From Pseudoflavonifractor sp. AF19-9AC (GTDB taxonomy: Bacteria > Bacillota > Clostridia > Oscillospirales > Oscillospiraceae): DNA of 64,000 bases. Made by a program: the position numbers and the translations under genes. The notes under the pieces were generated by a model that saw only the letters and a program-made list of their open reading frames with translations, had not been told where the DNA came from and made no database searches. Positions 44,063 through 52,482 of this stretch are shown here, in pieces (positions within the stretch are counted from its first letter, which is position 1; each line of letters starts with the position of its first letter). Where the stretch lies: NCBI RefSeq assembly GCF_003478995.1, contig NZ_QUGI01000003.1, positions 1 through 64,000 of the forward strand, written 5' to 3'.

Positions 44063-44683
44063 ATGACATCAATAGACTTTCTGAACAAGGTACATAAAAG
44101 CCTGGACTCGCAGGAATATAACCTCTCTTATTCTCCGGCCAAGTCCAAGAATTACATGTTGTACTGCAACGGCAACTTCATCGGCGGCCTGTTCGATGAG
44201 GAGCTGTGCTTCGTCTACGCCGACAGTGTGAGCGAGCTGCTGGGGCAGCCGGACCCCGTCTATCGCGGATACTCCAGCACCGCCCAGCACAGGATGCTGG
44301 TGATCCCGGAGGAACACTGGGCAAAAGCGCTGAAACTGCTCTATGCCGAGAAATTTGACTGGAGCCGTTTGGTGTACGACATCACATACACCAGCATTGG
44401 TGCGGCTGTGGTGGAGGAATTCTACGACGAGAATGTGGTGTTTCTGCGCTTTTGCTTTGAAAAGGAGCTGTTGAAAAAGAACCCTCTGGACCGGCAGGGC
44501 CGTATCCTACGGATGGTCTATCTCAATCAGGATCTGACAACAGCGGGCAAATATCTATTCCCCAGACTGATGCAAAAGTTCCTTGTTTTTACAGACCGAG
44601 GCGGGAAAAGCAGTCTGGAAACCATGCTGAAACGGTGGTACACCGCTCTGGAGAAGGAGTACCTCAGCCATACAGCGGGATAA
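44063..44683 (+). CDS. protein with TfoX-N-like N-terminal domain
   Basis: 206 aa. Residues about 15-95 (YMLYCNGNFIGGLFDEELCF, then MLVIPEEHW) resemble the TfoX N-terminal fold found in small stand-alone proteins. The rest is helical. Start 44063, AGGAG 8 nt upstream. Weak assignment; no activity known. Confidence 0.55.
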   Translation: MTSIDFLNKVHKSLDSQEYNLSYSPAKSKNYMLYCNGNFIGGLFDEELCFVYADSVSELLGQPDPVYRGYSSTAQHRMLVIPEEHWAKALKLLYAEKFDWSRLVYDITYTSIGAAVVEEFYDENVVFLRFCFEKELLKKNPLDRQGRILRMVYLNQDLTTAGKYLFPRLMQKFLVFTDRGGKSSLETMLKRWYTALEKEYLSHTAG

Positions 44684-44696
44684 GGAGGGCAGCAAC

Positions 44697-45287
44697 ATGA
44701 CAGAGAAGAACAGAACCTACATCACCCATCTCAAGGTCGCTGATGTCCCGTGGCACCGGCTCACCACCGCCTATGGCCGGAGAACGGATTTTCCCGCTCA
44801 CCTGACAGTGCTGGAGCAGATGCGTGATTTGGCATCCGTCAAAAAGTCCCTCTACGAGCTCACCACCAACATGGAGCACCAGAGTACCCTGTGGCACGCT
44901 ACCCCCTTCGGCATGGTGTTCCTGAACCGGATTCTGGAGAAAGCCCTCGCAGAGAGCGGGCAGAACCCCGCAGCCCATTTCCTGGCCGGGGAACTGCTGG
45001 ACTTCTTTGCCTGCATCCTCCAGTGTTTCCATGATGGAGATAAGATGGAACACGCCGAGGCGCTGCCGCTGTTCTCCGATCTGCTGAAGGAAGAATACCT
45101 GTGGTCGGAGGAATACGACGAGGAAGAAGATGAGATGCGCTACGAGGAGGACGAGGTCTTCCCCGATGACCTGTTCTATAGCTTCTATTACTACTCCTGG
45201 CAAGCGGTGAAAGCCTATCAGGATGTATTGGAGCAAGTCCCGGCAGAGTTTGCCAAGCCCGCTGCCGAGGTGCTGGAACTGCTGTAA
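44697..45287 (+). CDS. uncharacterised acidic helical protein
   Basis: 196 aa, all-helical prediction with a strongly acidic stretch (EEYDEEEDEMRYEEDE) near residue 145. RBS AAGGAGG. Similar acidic helical immunity-like proteins are common in such arrays; no family recognised. Confidence 0.6.
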   Translation: MTEKNRTYITHLKVADVPWHRLTTAYGRRTDFPAHLTVLEQMRDLASVKKSLYELTTNMEHQSTLWHATPFGMVFLNRILEKALAESGQNPAAHFLAGELLDFFACILQCFHDGDKMEHAEALPLFSDLLKEEYLWSEEYDEEEDEMRYEEDEVFPDDLFYSFYYYSWQAVKAYQDVLEQVPAEFAKPAAEVLELL

Positions 45288-45301
45288 AGGAGGCTGCACA
45301 T

Positions 45302-46141
45302 ATGTTTGAAGAATTCTATGAGATGTACGAGCCCGAGGAGCAGGAAGTGGTCGCCCTGATCAATCGCTGCATTGGGGGCGGATTTAACTGGAAAGGCAAC
45401 TTTTGGGAAATGACCGCCCAGACGCTGGGTATCGTGTTCTGTGACACCGGCAAGGTCAGCACCAAAGAGGAGCGGCTGGATTGGCCGGTCACCGAGGAGG
45501 AACGCAATAGTGACAAAGGCTGGGGACGCTTTGGCAAGGAGCAGATCTGTCGCCTGAAGATCCGCCGGATGAAAGAAGAACGGGCAAAAGATCTGGTGGT
45601 GCGCCCCTGGTGTATCTCCGAGATAGTCAATGCCCATGAGGACTGCCCGGAACTTCAGGCTGTTCTGGAGGAATACCACAAGCCGGTTGTGATCCAGGAC
45701 CAGGTGCTGGGAGAACTGACGCTGGACAAGGACTATGATACCTTCGAGGGCGAAATCCAGTGGTGCGGAAAGGATGTGAGCCTTTCTCTGGAGGTCAATG
45801 CCGAAAGCAAGCCCTCCTGGACCCGCGCCCGCAGCGCCGCCAAAAAGCTGCTGGCCGACTGTGAAACCTGGGACAAGGCCATGCGGGAGCTTGCAGCCAA
45901 GAACCTGACCGAGCTGGCCAACAGCTGGCTCTCCCAGGATGAGGAAAATCCCCGCAACCCGGAAACCGACCCCATCACAGAGGAAGAACTTGCCCGGCGG
46001 ATCAGCATAACGAGCCTATCCGTCACCTCCGGCGGCAGCTTCACCGCCTGGTTTGACTGCGATGAGATGTTCACCGATCATGCTGTGACGGTCTACGGTT
46101 CCTTGAAAAAGGGCCTCAAAACTGCCAACATTGAGGGATAA
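45302..46141 (+). CDS. DUF2262 domain protein (copy 2)
   Basis: 279 aa, paralogue of 37916-38758: LGELTLDKDYDTFEGEIQW, then LEVNAESKPSWTRARSAAKK, ITEEELARRISITSLSV and VTVYGSLKKGLKTANIEG. The N-terminal half also aligns (EEQEVVALI, WPVTEEERNSDKGWGRF). Immunity-type family. RBS AAGGAGG. Confidence 0.85.
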   Translation: MFEEFYEMYEPEEQEVVALINRCIGGGFNWKGNFWEMTAQTLGIVFCDTGKVSTKEERLDWPVTEEERNSDKGWGRFGKEQICRLKIRRMKEERAKDLVVRPWCISEIVNAHEDCPELQAVLEEYHKPVVIQDQVLGELTLDKDYDTFEGEIQWCGKDVSLSLEVNAESKPSWTRARSAAKKLLADCETWDKAMRELAAKNLTELANSWLSQDEENPRNPETDPITEEELARRISITSLSVTSGGSFTAWFDCDEMFTDHAVTVYGSLKKGLKTANIEG

Positions 46142-46153
46142 GGAGGCGCAGAG

Positions 46154-46657
46154 ATGAAGCTGAACTGTAAACGCATTGATTTTACATATACCCCCGGCGA
46201 GGAAATCTTCAACTTTCCCGAGGAATCGGGACTACCCTTTATCTTCGATGTAGAGGAAGAACTGACCGGCGATCCTGCTGCCATGGATGCGGTGGGAGAA
46301 ATACTGGATGAGGCGGAGAAATTGGCGGAGAAGGCCAAAGCCGCCATCAAAGCGGCGCTGGCGGACGAGGACAGCCGCTACCATAGCATTGTGACATTTT
46401 TCATGGAGTTCCACCGGGACGATGTAGGCCCGGATATTGCGGCGGAACTTTTTCCGGGAACCGACCCATCCAAGCTGTCCTTTGCCGAGATGGTGGACTT
46501 TTTGAAGCTCAAGCGGTTCGGCAGTCTGGTGGATGACGAGATGGATCAACAAGTTTTCATTATGGATCTGTCCTTCAACCCGGAGATCACCGACGAGTTG
46601 ATGGTAATCTACTTCGACTTAAACCAGGAGATTTTCTGTATTACCCATGAAAGCTGA
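46154..46657 (+). CDS. DUF2004-like protein
   Basis: 167 aa, acidic. The end (LMVIYFDLNQEIFCITHES) and the central helix resemble DUF2004-type proteins, which occur in polyimmunity loci. RBS AAGGAGG. Moderate confidence in the family. Confidence 0.6.
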   Translation: MKLNCKRIDFTYTPGEEIFNFPEESGLPFIFDVEEELTGDPAAMDAVGEILDEAEKLAEKAKAAIKAALADEDSRYHSIVTFFMEFHRDDVGPDIAAELFPGTDPSKLSFAEMVDFLKLKRFGSLVDDEMDQQVFIMDLSFNPEITDELMVIYFDLNQEIFCITHES

Positions 46658-46673
46658 TGAAAGAGAATTGCCT

Positions 46674-47084
46674 ATGGAAAAAGCGACTGCTGATAATACC
46701 TGCTTAGGTGTTTTGAAGGGACGGGACTGCATCTATCTGGATCAGGTGAAACAGGATGCTCTGAACAATCTGACCTTTACGGGGGACATCAATGGCCATC
46801 TAATCTCCCAGTGCAGGGACGAAAAAGACTGGTTTCCCTATACACTCACCTTCCGGCAGGTGCTGGCCTATTTTACCTGTGAATTGGACACCTATGAAAA
46901 TATGGCTGGGACGGAGTATCTGGATGGCAGTTCCTTCGATTTAATTGAGGACAGCACCTGGCTGAAGTCTCTGCCGGTGCGGGAGGACTTTGACAAAGGC
47001 ATCTATCGGCACTACCGGCTGTTTACATACGATGATGTTTACAACATCATTGCTGTTTCCTATGAGTTTATGGAAGAGTTGTAA
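46674..47084 (+). CDS. uncharacterised small protein of the immunity array
   Basis: 136 aa, mixed alpha/beta, no family recognised. ATG 46674 with a weak GAAAGAG site is used; an in-frame ATG at 46647 overlapping the previous gene is possible. Cys, Trp and Tyr rich. Confidence 0.55.
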   Translation: MEKATADNTCLGVLKGRDCIYLDQVKQDALNNLTFTGDINGHLISQCRDEKDWFPYTLTFRQVLAYFTCELDTYENMAGTEYLDGSSFDLIEDSTWLKSLPVREDFDKGIYRHYRLFTYDDVYNIIAVSYEFMEEL

Positions 47085-47116
47085 TTGTCTGAAACCTGCT
47101 AATGGAGGTAACCACC

Positions 47117-47671
47117 ATGATCAAAGAACGCATCCCCATCTCCGGCGATCTCAAAAGCAAGGTCAAGCAGCTGATGGAGTACGCCGGATGGCAGGAAGGG
47201 CGAAAAGTGGACATCTCCATTGCGGAAAAGTATTACGCCGAGCATGGTGCCCCGATGATGAAGTCCACCCAGCGGTTTTACCGCAAATATTTCGGCCTGT
47301 GCTGTGAGTGGTATCTGGAGCAGAAAAAACTGAACTGGGCGGCTGACTTCCAATTCGCTTTGTTCCCTTACCTGGTCAACGGGATCAAAAACCATTTGGA
47401 AGAAGCCTATTTTCGGGATATGTCCGGCTGTGAACTGGCAGAGGTAGAACAGGCTGCTGGTGAAAAATGCCAGCCTATCGGTCATATCGGCTACTACTAC
47501 CCGGCGGAGGTTTGGATCTCCGAGTACGGGAAACTGTATGCGAAATATGAGTACCAGGATGAGATTGAGTGCTTTCCAGATGTGTTTGCCCTGATTGAAC
47601 GGGATCTGCGGCAGTGCAACTTTGATTCCGCTGCCATGAAAACGGTTGAGGCATTGGATGGAAAGCTGTAA
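47117..47671 (+). CDS. SUKH-3 domain immunity protein
   Basis: 184 aa. The N-terminal pattern VKQLMEYAGWQEGRKVDI, the segment RFYRKYFGL, then IGHIGYYYPAEVWISEYGKL and the terminal helix fit the SUKH-3 immunity family (SMI1/KNR4 superfamily). SUKH proteins are the largest class of antidotes in polymorphic toxin systems. Start 47117 after GGAGGT. Confidence 0.8.
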   Translation: MIKERIPISGDLKSKVKQLMEYAGWQEGRKVDISIAEKYYAEHGAPMMKSTQRFYRKYFGLCCEWYLEQKKLNWAADFQFALFPYLVNGIKNHLEEAYFRDMSGCELAEVEQAAGEKCQPIGHIGYYYPAEVWISEYGKLYAKYEYQDEIECFPDVFALIERDLRQCNFDSAAMKTVEALDGKL

Positions 47672-47694
47672 GAACTCTTCAAGGAGGAACTGAC

Positions 47695-48549
47695 ATGAGC
47701 ATCAAAGAGAAACTGGAGTCTTTGGGCAGAAACAGCATTCAGCTGAAAATTGCCAGAAAAGAAACATACAAGCTGGGCGCTACCCGCTTCGGCGGGAAGC
47801 CGGATGTGCCGCCGGACTTCGTTTGGCCCACCTATGAGGGCGAGAGCTATGACCATGTGGTGAAGGATCGTCCTCTCACTTTCCTGGCTCAGTTCAACTG
47901 TGCGGAGCTGGCCCAGTTTGACAAAGAGCATCTTCTGCCCGATCACGGCCTGCTCTCCTTCTTCTATGAGACGGATACCCAGTGCTGGGGCTATGACCCC
48001 AAGGATCAGGGCTGTGCCCGCGTCTACTGGTTCGAGGACATGTCCGCGCTGTCCGCCGCTGACTTCCCGGCGGATATGGAGGAAGACTTCAAATTTCCTA
48101 TGGTTAAAATCAAGATGGACTCAAAATACTCCTATCCTTCCTGGGAGGACTTCAGCGATGTGTTCCCGGATGAGGAGGATGACGACGCTTTCGACGATGC
48201 ATGGGAGGAACTGACCGGCGAGGACCCCGAGAACCCGGATGATCGCTCCCAGCTGCTGGGTTGGCCCGATGTGATCCAGAACAGTATGTTCGACGAGTGC
48301 GACCTGGTATCCCAGGGCTATGGCCTGGGCAATCCAGAAAACTGCAATAGAATCCCGAAAGATATCCGTCAGCGGGCGGAAGAAACGGCCCGTGACCGCT
48401 GGATGCTGCTGTTCCAGCTGGATACCGTGGAGCAGGGTGACTTCGAGTTGATGTTCGGAGACTGCGGGCACATCTATTTCTATATCACCAAAGAGGATCT
48501 GGCCGCCCGCCGCTTTGACCGGATCTGGCTGGTCCTCCAGTGCTGTTAA
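47695..48549 (+). CDS. DUF1963 (YwqG-like) protein
   Basis: 284 aa with the DUF1963 signatures: TRFGGKPDVPPDFVWP, PLTFLAQFNCAEL, LLSFFYETDTQCWG, LLGWPDVIQN, and the close GDCGHIYFYITKEDLAARRF. DUF1963 proteins are common in immunity loci. RBS AAGGAGG. Neighbour of the SUKH-3 gene. Confidence 0.9.
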   Translation: MSIKEKLESLGRNSIQLKIARKETYKLGATRFGGKPDVPPDFVWPTYEGESYDHVVKDRPLTFLAQFNCAELAQFDKEHLLPDHGLLSFFYETDTQCWGYDPKDQGCARVYWFEDMSALSAADFPADMEEDFKFPMVKIKMDSKYSYPSWEDFSDVFPDEEDDDAFDDAWEELTGEDPENPDDRSQLLGWPDVIQNSMFDECDLVSQGYGLGNPENCNRIPKDIRQRAEETARDRWMLLFQLDTVEQGDFELMFGDCGHIYFYITKEDLAARRFDRIWLVLQCC

Positions 48550-48553
48550 AAAT

Positions 48554-49555
48554 ATGAAACAGGACTTTACTACTTGGCGCAATCAAATATTACAGAATCC
48601 CCAGAACATTTCACCGCTGAAATTCGGCATGTCACAGGATGAAGTGATAGAGATTTTCGGCAAGCCCGATGCTGTTTCCACCATGAGAAGCGGCGGGAAA
48701 CCTTTGATCCTCAAGTATCATGACATTGAACTGCATTTCGATAGAAAGGCCCCTCATGGGCTCTACTTAGTTTATAGCGACGACGAAATCGAGCTGAGCA
48801 TAACAGATCATCACGAAGAACTGCTGCAGCCGATTACAAACATAGAGACGCTGGACAATGAGTTTTTCTTTCAGGATGGAGCCGTATATTTCTCTGGCCT
48901 ATATGAAAACAGCCTGCTCAAGGGTGTTGCGCCCAAAGACTTCTGCTGCTGGCATTACTGGGGTAAATCCTCTACGGCCTGCTTTCTCGGCGGGATTCGC
49001 CTGCGTGGAGCAGACCCGGCATCGTTTCGGGTGTTAAACTATGCCTACGCAATGGACAAAACAGCCGTCTACACCACCAGCGGGAGAATCCCAGATGTAG
49101 AGCTGGCAACCTTCCAGGTGTTGGACAACGGCCAGAACGATTCGGGTGCGCCACAGGGATATGCAAAGGACAGCCGGCAGGTCTACTTCCACAACGGAGA
49201 CGGCAAGGTGAAGATCATCAAAGGCGCGGAAGTTTCCTCTTTCCTCTCGTTGGGCGACACCTATTTTGCCAGGGATGAGAAACGAATCTATGCTTACGGT
49301 AAGCAGCTTCCCAAGGCGGATCTGCCCTCATGGGAATTGCTCGGTCACTGGTATTCCCGCGATGCCAGGCGGGTGTACTACCTCAACCGGGAGATTAAGG
49401 GGGCGGATCGGGACAGTTTTGCGGTATGCACCCCGCTGGACGCACCTCCGCTTGCCGATCATCTGGCCCGTGACAAGGAACATTTTTACCAAAACGATGA
49501 GATGATTGAAGAACCGCTGTGGCTGGAAAGGCTGCAAGCAATACAGGAAAAATGA
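48554..49555 (+). CDS. DKNYY-repeat family protein
   Basis: 333 aa. Residues 120 to the end contain DKNYY-like units: YAKDSRQVYFHNGDG, YFARDEKRIYAYGKQL, WYSRDARRVYYLNREI, LARDKEHFYQNDEMI. The N-terminal 100 residues are a separate domain (GMSQDEVIEIFGKPD). The family is often found with polymorphic toxin immunity genes. Start 48554 just after the previous stop; weak ribosome-binding site suggests coupling. Confidence 0.8.
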   Translation: MKQDFTTWRNQILQNPQNISPLKFGMSQDEVIEIFGKPDAVSTMRSGGKPLILKYHDIELHFDRKAPHGLYLVYSDDEIELSITDHHEELLQPITNIETLDNEFFFQDGAVYFSGLYENSLLKGVAPKDFCCWHYWGKSSTACFLGGIRLRGADPASFRVLNYAYAMDKTAVYTTSGRIPDVELATFQVLDNGQNDSGAPQGYAKDSRQVYFHNGDGKVKIIKGAEVSSFLSLGDTYFARDEKRIYAYGKQLPKADLPSWELLGHWYSRDARRVYYLNREIKGADRDSFAVCTPLDAPPLADHLARDKEHFYQNDEMIEEPLWLERLQAIQEK

Positions 49556-49569
49556 AAGGAGCAATCTCT

Positions 49570-49896
49570 ATGAAAGCATTTGACCCCAATTACAAGCTGC
49601 TGGACGAGATGTATCAGGACAATTACTATCCTGCTTTTCTGGTAGACAAGGTAAAGGACGAACTCCAGAAAGTCATCGACCTGCTGGAGAGCGGCGAAAC
49701 CGACGCCGAAGTGGTGCAGGAGACGCTGGACGAGGCGGTCTGCGGCATCAATGATCTCCAGGAGGAGTTTGACGAGAACGACAGCGAGCTCGAAACTGTG
49801 GCACGGGAATGCATTGCGGAAAATGTGGCCTACATTCTGGCGTGGTTCAACATTCCCATTGATACCGAGGAGGCCATCCGGGAACGGGACTGGTGA
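49570..49896 (+). CDS. DUF5713 family protein
   Basis: 108 aa, all-helical. The conserved blocks MYQDNYYPAFLVDKVKDEL, GINDLQEEFDEN, ETVARECIAENVAYIL and the end EEAIRERDW match the DUF5713 family. Start 49570 after AAAGGAG. Immunity-type context. Confidence 0.85.
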   Translation: MKAFDPNYKLLDEMYQDNYYPAFLVDKVKDELQKVIDLLESGETDAEVVQETLDEAVCGINDLQEEFDENDSELETVARECIAENVAYILAWFNIPIDTEEAIRERDW

Positions 49897-50108
49897 ACCT
49901 CATGGCAGAAAAAGAACTGGCCGTCTGTGATGAGTGCGGCAGCCTGTTTTTGAAAGGCTCCTCACAGATGATAGGACTGTGCCCGGAATGTGCTCATGTT
50001 CTCTATGGCTACCCAAATTGTCCCCATCGTTTCCTGAATGGCCGGTGTGTGAACTGCTACTGGGACGGCTCTAAGAGCGACTACATCAAGCATTTAGAGG
50101 AAGATTGA
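49893..50108 (+). CDS. small zinc-ribbon protein
   Basis: 71 aa. Three cysteine pairs: CDECG, CPEC and the spaced CPHRFLNGRCVNC, suggesting a zinc-binding fold. I use the GTG that overlaps the previous stop; an ATG at 49902 is possible. Function unknown. Confidence 0.6.
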   Translation: MNLMAEKELAVCDECGSLFLKGSSQMIGLCPECAHVLYGYPNCPHRFLNGRCVNCYWDGSKSDYIKHLEED

Positions 50109-50132
50109 GTCAAAAAGGGACTGGTGAAGACA

Positions 50133-50480
50133 ATGTCCATTGAAAATATGTTTGGCGAACTGGATAAGATCGACATTCTGGCAGAAACCAAAGCCGGAGA
50201 AGTGGTGATGGTTTTGGTCTGCAACGGCTTTATTGACGGCTCCCCGGAAACGCAGAAGGCCCTTCTGGACAAGATGGAGGGCTATCTGAACCACACCCAG
50301 AGTGAGGAGTTTCAAAAGGAATATGGTGGCTGGCCCGTGATTTTGCGTGTGACCCTTGGCCGGGAGCCGGATGAGCACATTCTGGCCCTGCTCAGCAAGT
50401 GTCCTGCTTGGGCGGCGGACTATGGCGTAAAGCCGGAATTTGAAATTGGAGGAAAACAGGTACGCATTGTAGAGAGCTGA
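50133..50480 (+). CDS. DUF6572 family protein
   Basis: 115 aa. IDILAETKAGEVVMVLVCNG followed by LLDKMEGYLNHTQSEEF and a beta-rich end is the DUF6572 pattern, a small family linked to immunity loci. The ATG at 50133 (after GGACTGGTG) is preferred to a GTG at 50124. Confidence 0.78.
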   Translation: MSIENMFGELDKIDILAETKAGEVVMVLVCNGFIDGSPETQKALLDKMEGYLNHTQSEEFQKEYGGWPVILRVTLGREPDEHILALLSKCPAWAADYGVKPEFEIGGKQVRIVES

Positions 50481-50516
50481 CCTATGCTTAAATCGAATCA
50501 ACAGGAGGGAACTACC

Positions 50517-51248
50517 ATGCCGACTGCCGAGTGGCTGAACAAATACGAATCGATTAAGGACAAACTGGCCTGCAAAACCGACCTGGACGCGCATTTTACA
50601 GAAAAAGTGATTGGGGACATGGCGGTGGATGTGCTGGACATCGGCACCGTCCACTTTCCCACCGGGACAATCTTCGCCTGCGATCCTCTGGTGGAGCTGG
50701 AGGACACGCCACCCTTTATCCAGACGATCCCCGCCGGGACTTATCCCGTAAAGATCTGTGTGGTCCCCAGTGAGAAATATGGTGACCGCTACGCCTGTGT
50801 CAAGGTGGAGGTCAGCCGGGAAAAGCCTGTCCGCTATGAGCTGGGCATGACCGGCAAAGAGGATCTGGACGGGGAAGTGGGCGAGGACGAGTATTTTGGC
50901 TTTGGCGTAGACGCTGGAATGGGCTGTGTTGCGGACATCCAGACCCAGGCGGCTTTTAAGGTATACTGGGCCAAGCGGCTGGAGGAAGACCCGGACATCG
51001 ACCCCTACAACGACCTGTTCTGCGATCTTCTGGAGGAAAACGCCAAAGCCCACCCTAAATATCAGGGAGACTACGGCGACTGGCTCAACTGGACGGTGCC
51101 GGACACGGACTGCAATCTGCCCATCTTTGCTTCCGGCTGGGGTGACGGCTACTATCCCGTCTACTTCGGCTATGATGCAAAGGGCGAAGTCTGCGCCGTG
51201 TATGTGCGCTTCATCGACATTGAAGCCAGCTACAAGGAGCAGGCGTAA
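50517..51248 (+). CDS. DUF4241 domain protein
   Basis: 243 aa. The sequence contains the DUF4241 features: LPTGTIFACDPLVE-like PTGTIFACDPLVEL, AGTYPVKICVV, a helix, FGVDAGMGCVADI and FASGWGDGYYPVYFGYDA. DUF4241 proteins occur among immunity genes. Start 50517, CAGGAGGG upstream. Confidence 0.88.
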   Translation: MPTAEWLNKYESIKDKLACKTDLDAHFTEKVIGDMAVDVLDIGTVHFPTGTIFACDPLVELEDTPPFIQTIPAGTYPVKICVVPSEKYGDRYACVKVEVSREKPVRYELGMTGKEDLDGEVGEDEYFGFGVDAGMGCVADIQTQAAFKVYWAKRLEEDPDIDPYNDLFCDLLEENAKAHPKYQGDYGDWLNWTVPDTDCNLPIFASGWGDGYYPVYFGYDAKGEVCAVYVRFIDIEASYKEQA

Positions 51249-51262
51249 GGAGGGAAACAGCG

Positions 51263-52222
51263 ATGGAATGGCCGAAACGGGCGCGGACAGTGAACTGGGA
51301 GAGCGGTGTCCTGACCTTAGACGGAGAAAAGCAATTTGAAGTCCCGGAACTGACCGCAGAGATCATGGAGCGGCTGGCCGGTTACACCCTGGTGGGCTTT
51401 CATGTGAAAGGCTATCCGGTGACGGATGAACTGCTTGGCCCCTTTGCCGGGCATAAAAGCATGGCCAACTTCGGCGTGGAGGACGGTGCGCTCACCGACG
51501 CCTGTTTCCCCGTTTTTGACCCTATGCCCAAGCTACGCTATCTGCTGCTGGACGGCAATGCCGCCATCCATGGCAGCGGCTTGTCCGCCTTGCAAGGCTG
51601 CAAGCTGGACCTTCTGACACTCAACCGCACCGGGCTGGATGATGCCGGTCTGCTCCAGGCGGCCTCCATCCCCAAGCTCTCCCACATCCAGATCGACCAT
51701 ACCGCCGTTACCTATGAGGGCCTGCTGGCCATCGCCGGCAACAACCGCATCGAGCCGGTGGCCCATGTGCAATTCACCAAGGAGCAGATGGAACACTTCT
51801 CCCAGCTCCAGCGGGAAAAGGCAAAAAAGCCCGTCCAACTGGACGGGCAGGCGGCGGAAGAATGTCGCAGAATCTTGTCCGCTTTCTTTGCCGAGATGAC
51901 GCAGTGGGAGCAGTACATGGAGCAGGCTGGGTTTGAAGATGCCGAGGCTGTGCCCCGCCTGCTGGCGATCTGGGAGAAGTATGTGAGCGAAAAGCCCCGT
52001 CCGGGCTACCGGCCCCTGGGCCTCTCATACAGTGCCCAGGGCACCTACAACGGGGAAGAATTCCTTGATGCGGAGCAGATCACCAAGAACAAGCTCTACA
52101 TCTACACCAGGGAGAAAAATACGGGCTTTGACCGCCGCTTCCTTATGAAGCGTGTGGGCGATAACTGGATGATTGACGGGATTCAGGAGCGGCTGGACGG
52201 CTGGCAGCGCACGGGTTTGTGA
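51263..52222 (+). CDS. LRR protein with C-terminal NTF2-fold immunity domain
   Basis: 319 aa. Residues about 30-180 are leucine-rich repeats (LRYLLLDGNAAIHGSGLSAL, LDLLTLNRTGLDDAGLL). Residues about 195-319 are an NTF2-fold immunity domain ending RRFLMKRVGDNWMIDGI and GWQRTGL, the typical signature. The fusion joins a recognition scaffold to an antidote domain. RBS AAGGAGG. Confidence 0.8.
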   Translation: MEWPKRARTVNWESGVLTLDGEKQFEVPELTAEIMERLAGYTLVGFHVKGYPVTDELLGPFAGHKSMANFGVEDGALTDACFPVFDPMPKLRYLLLDGNAAIHGSGLSALQGCKLDLLTLNRTGLDDAGLLQAASIPKLSHIQIDHTAVTYEGLLAIAGNNRIEPVAHVQFTKEQMEHFSQLQREKAKKPVQLDGQAAEECRRILSAFFAEMTQWEQYMEQAGFEDAEAVPRLLAIWEKYVSEKPRPGYRPLGLSYSAQGTYNGEEFLDAEQITKNKLYIYTREKNTGFDRRFLMKRVGDNWMIDGIQERLDGWQRTGL

Positions 52223-52230
52223 GGCATCAC

Positions 52231-52467
52231 ATGGCTTGGGAATATGAAACTTTTGGCCCAGACGGTCAATGCAAATTGTTTGGTGTGAACATCTTTGACT
52301 ACGACTGGCAAACCACCGGCAAGCGAGTAAAAGTCAAAGACCCGATCTATAGCCAAGGCCATACCTTCGAGGTCTGGCAGGTAGAGATTGACGGGCAGAT
52401 CCACCGCTTTGCCGCCGGGGAGTTCTCCAACTGTGTATGGGGATTCTATCTGGAAAAGAACGGATGA
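52231..52467 (+). CDS. small uncharacterised protein of the immunity array
   Basis: 78 aa, beta-rich (FGVNIFDYDWQTTGKRVKVK, EVWQVEIDGQIHRFAAGEF). ATG 52231 with GAGG upstream; a GTG at 52219 overlapping the previous stop is possible. No family recognised. Confidence 0.55.
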   Translation: MAWEYETFGPDGQCKLFGVNIFDYDWQTTGKRVKVKDPIYSQGHTFEVWQVEIDGQIHRFAAGEFSNCVWGFYLEKNG

Positions 52468-52482
52468 GAGGAGCGTGGCGCC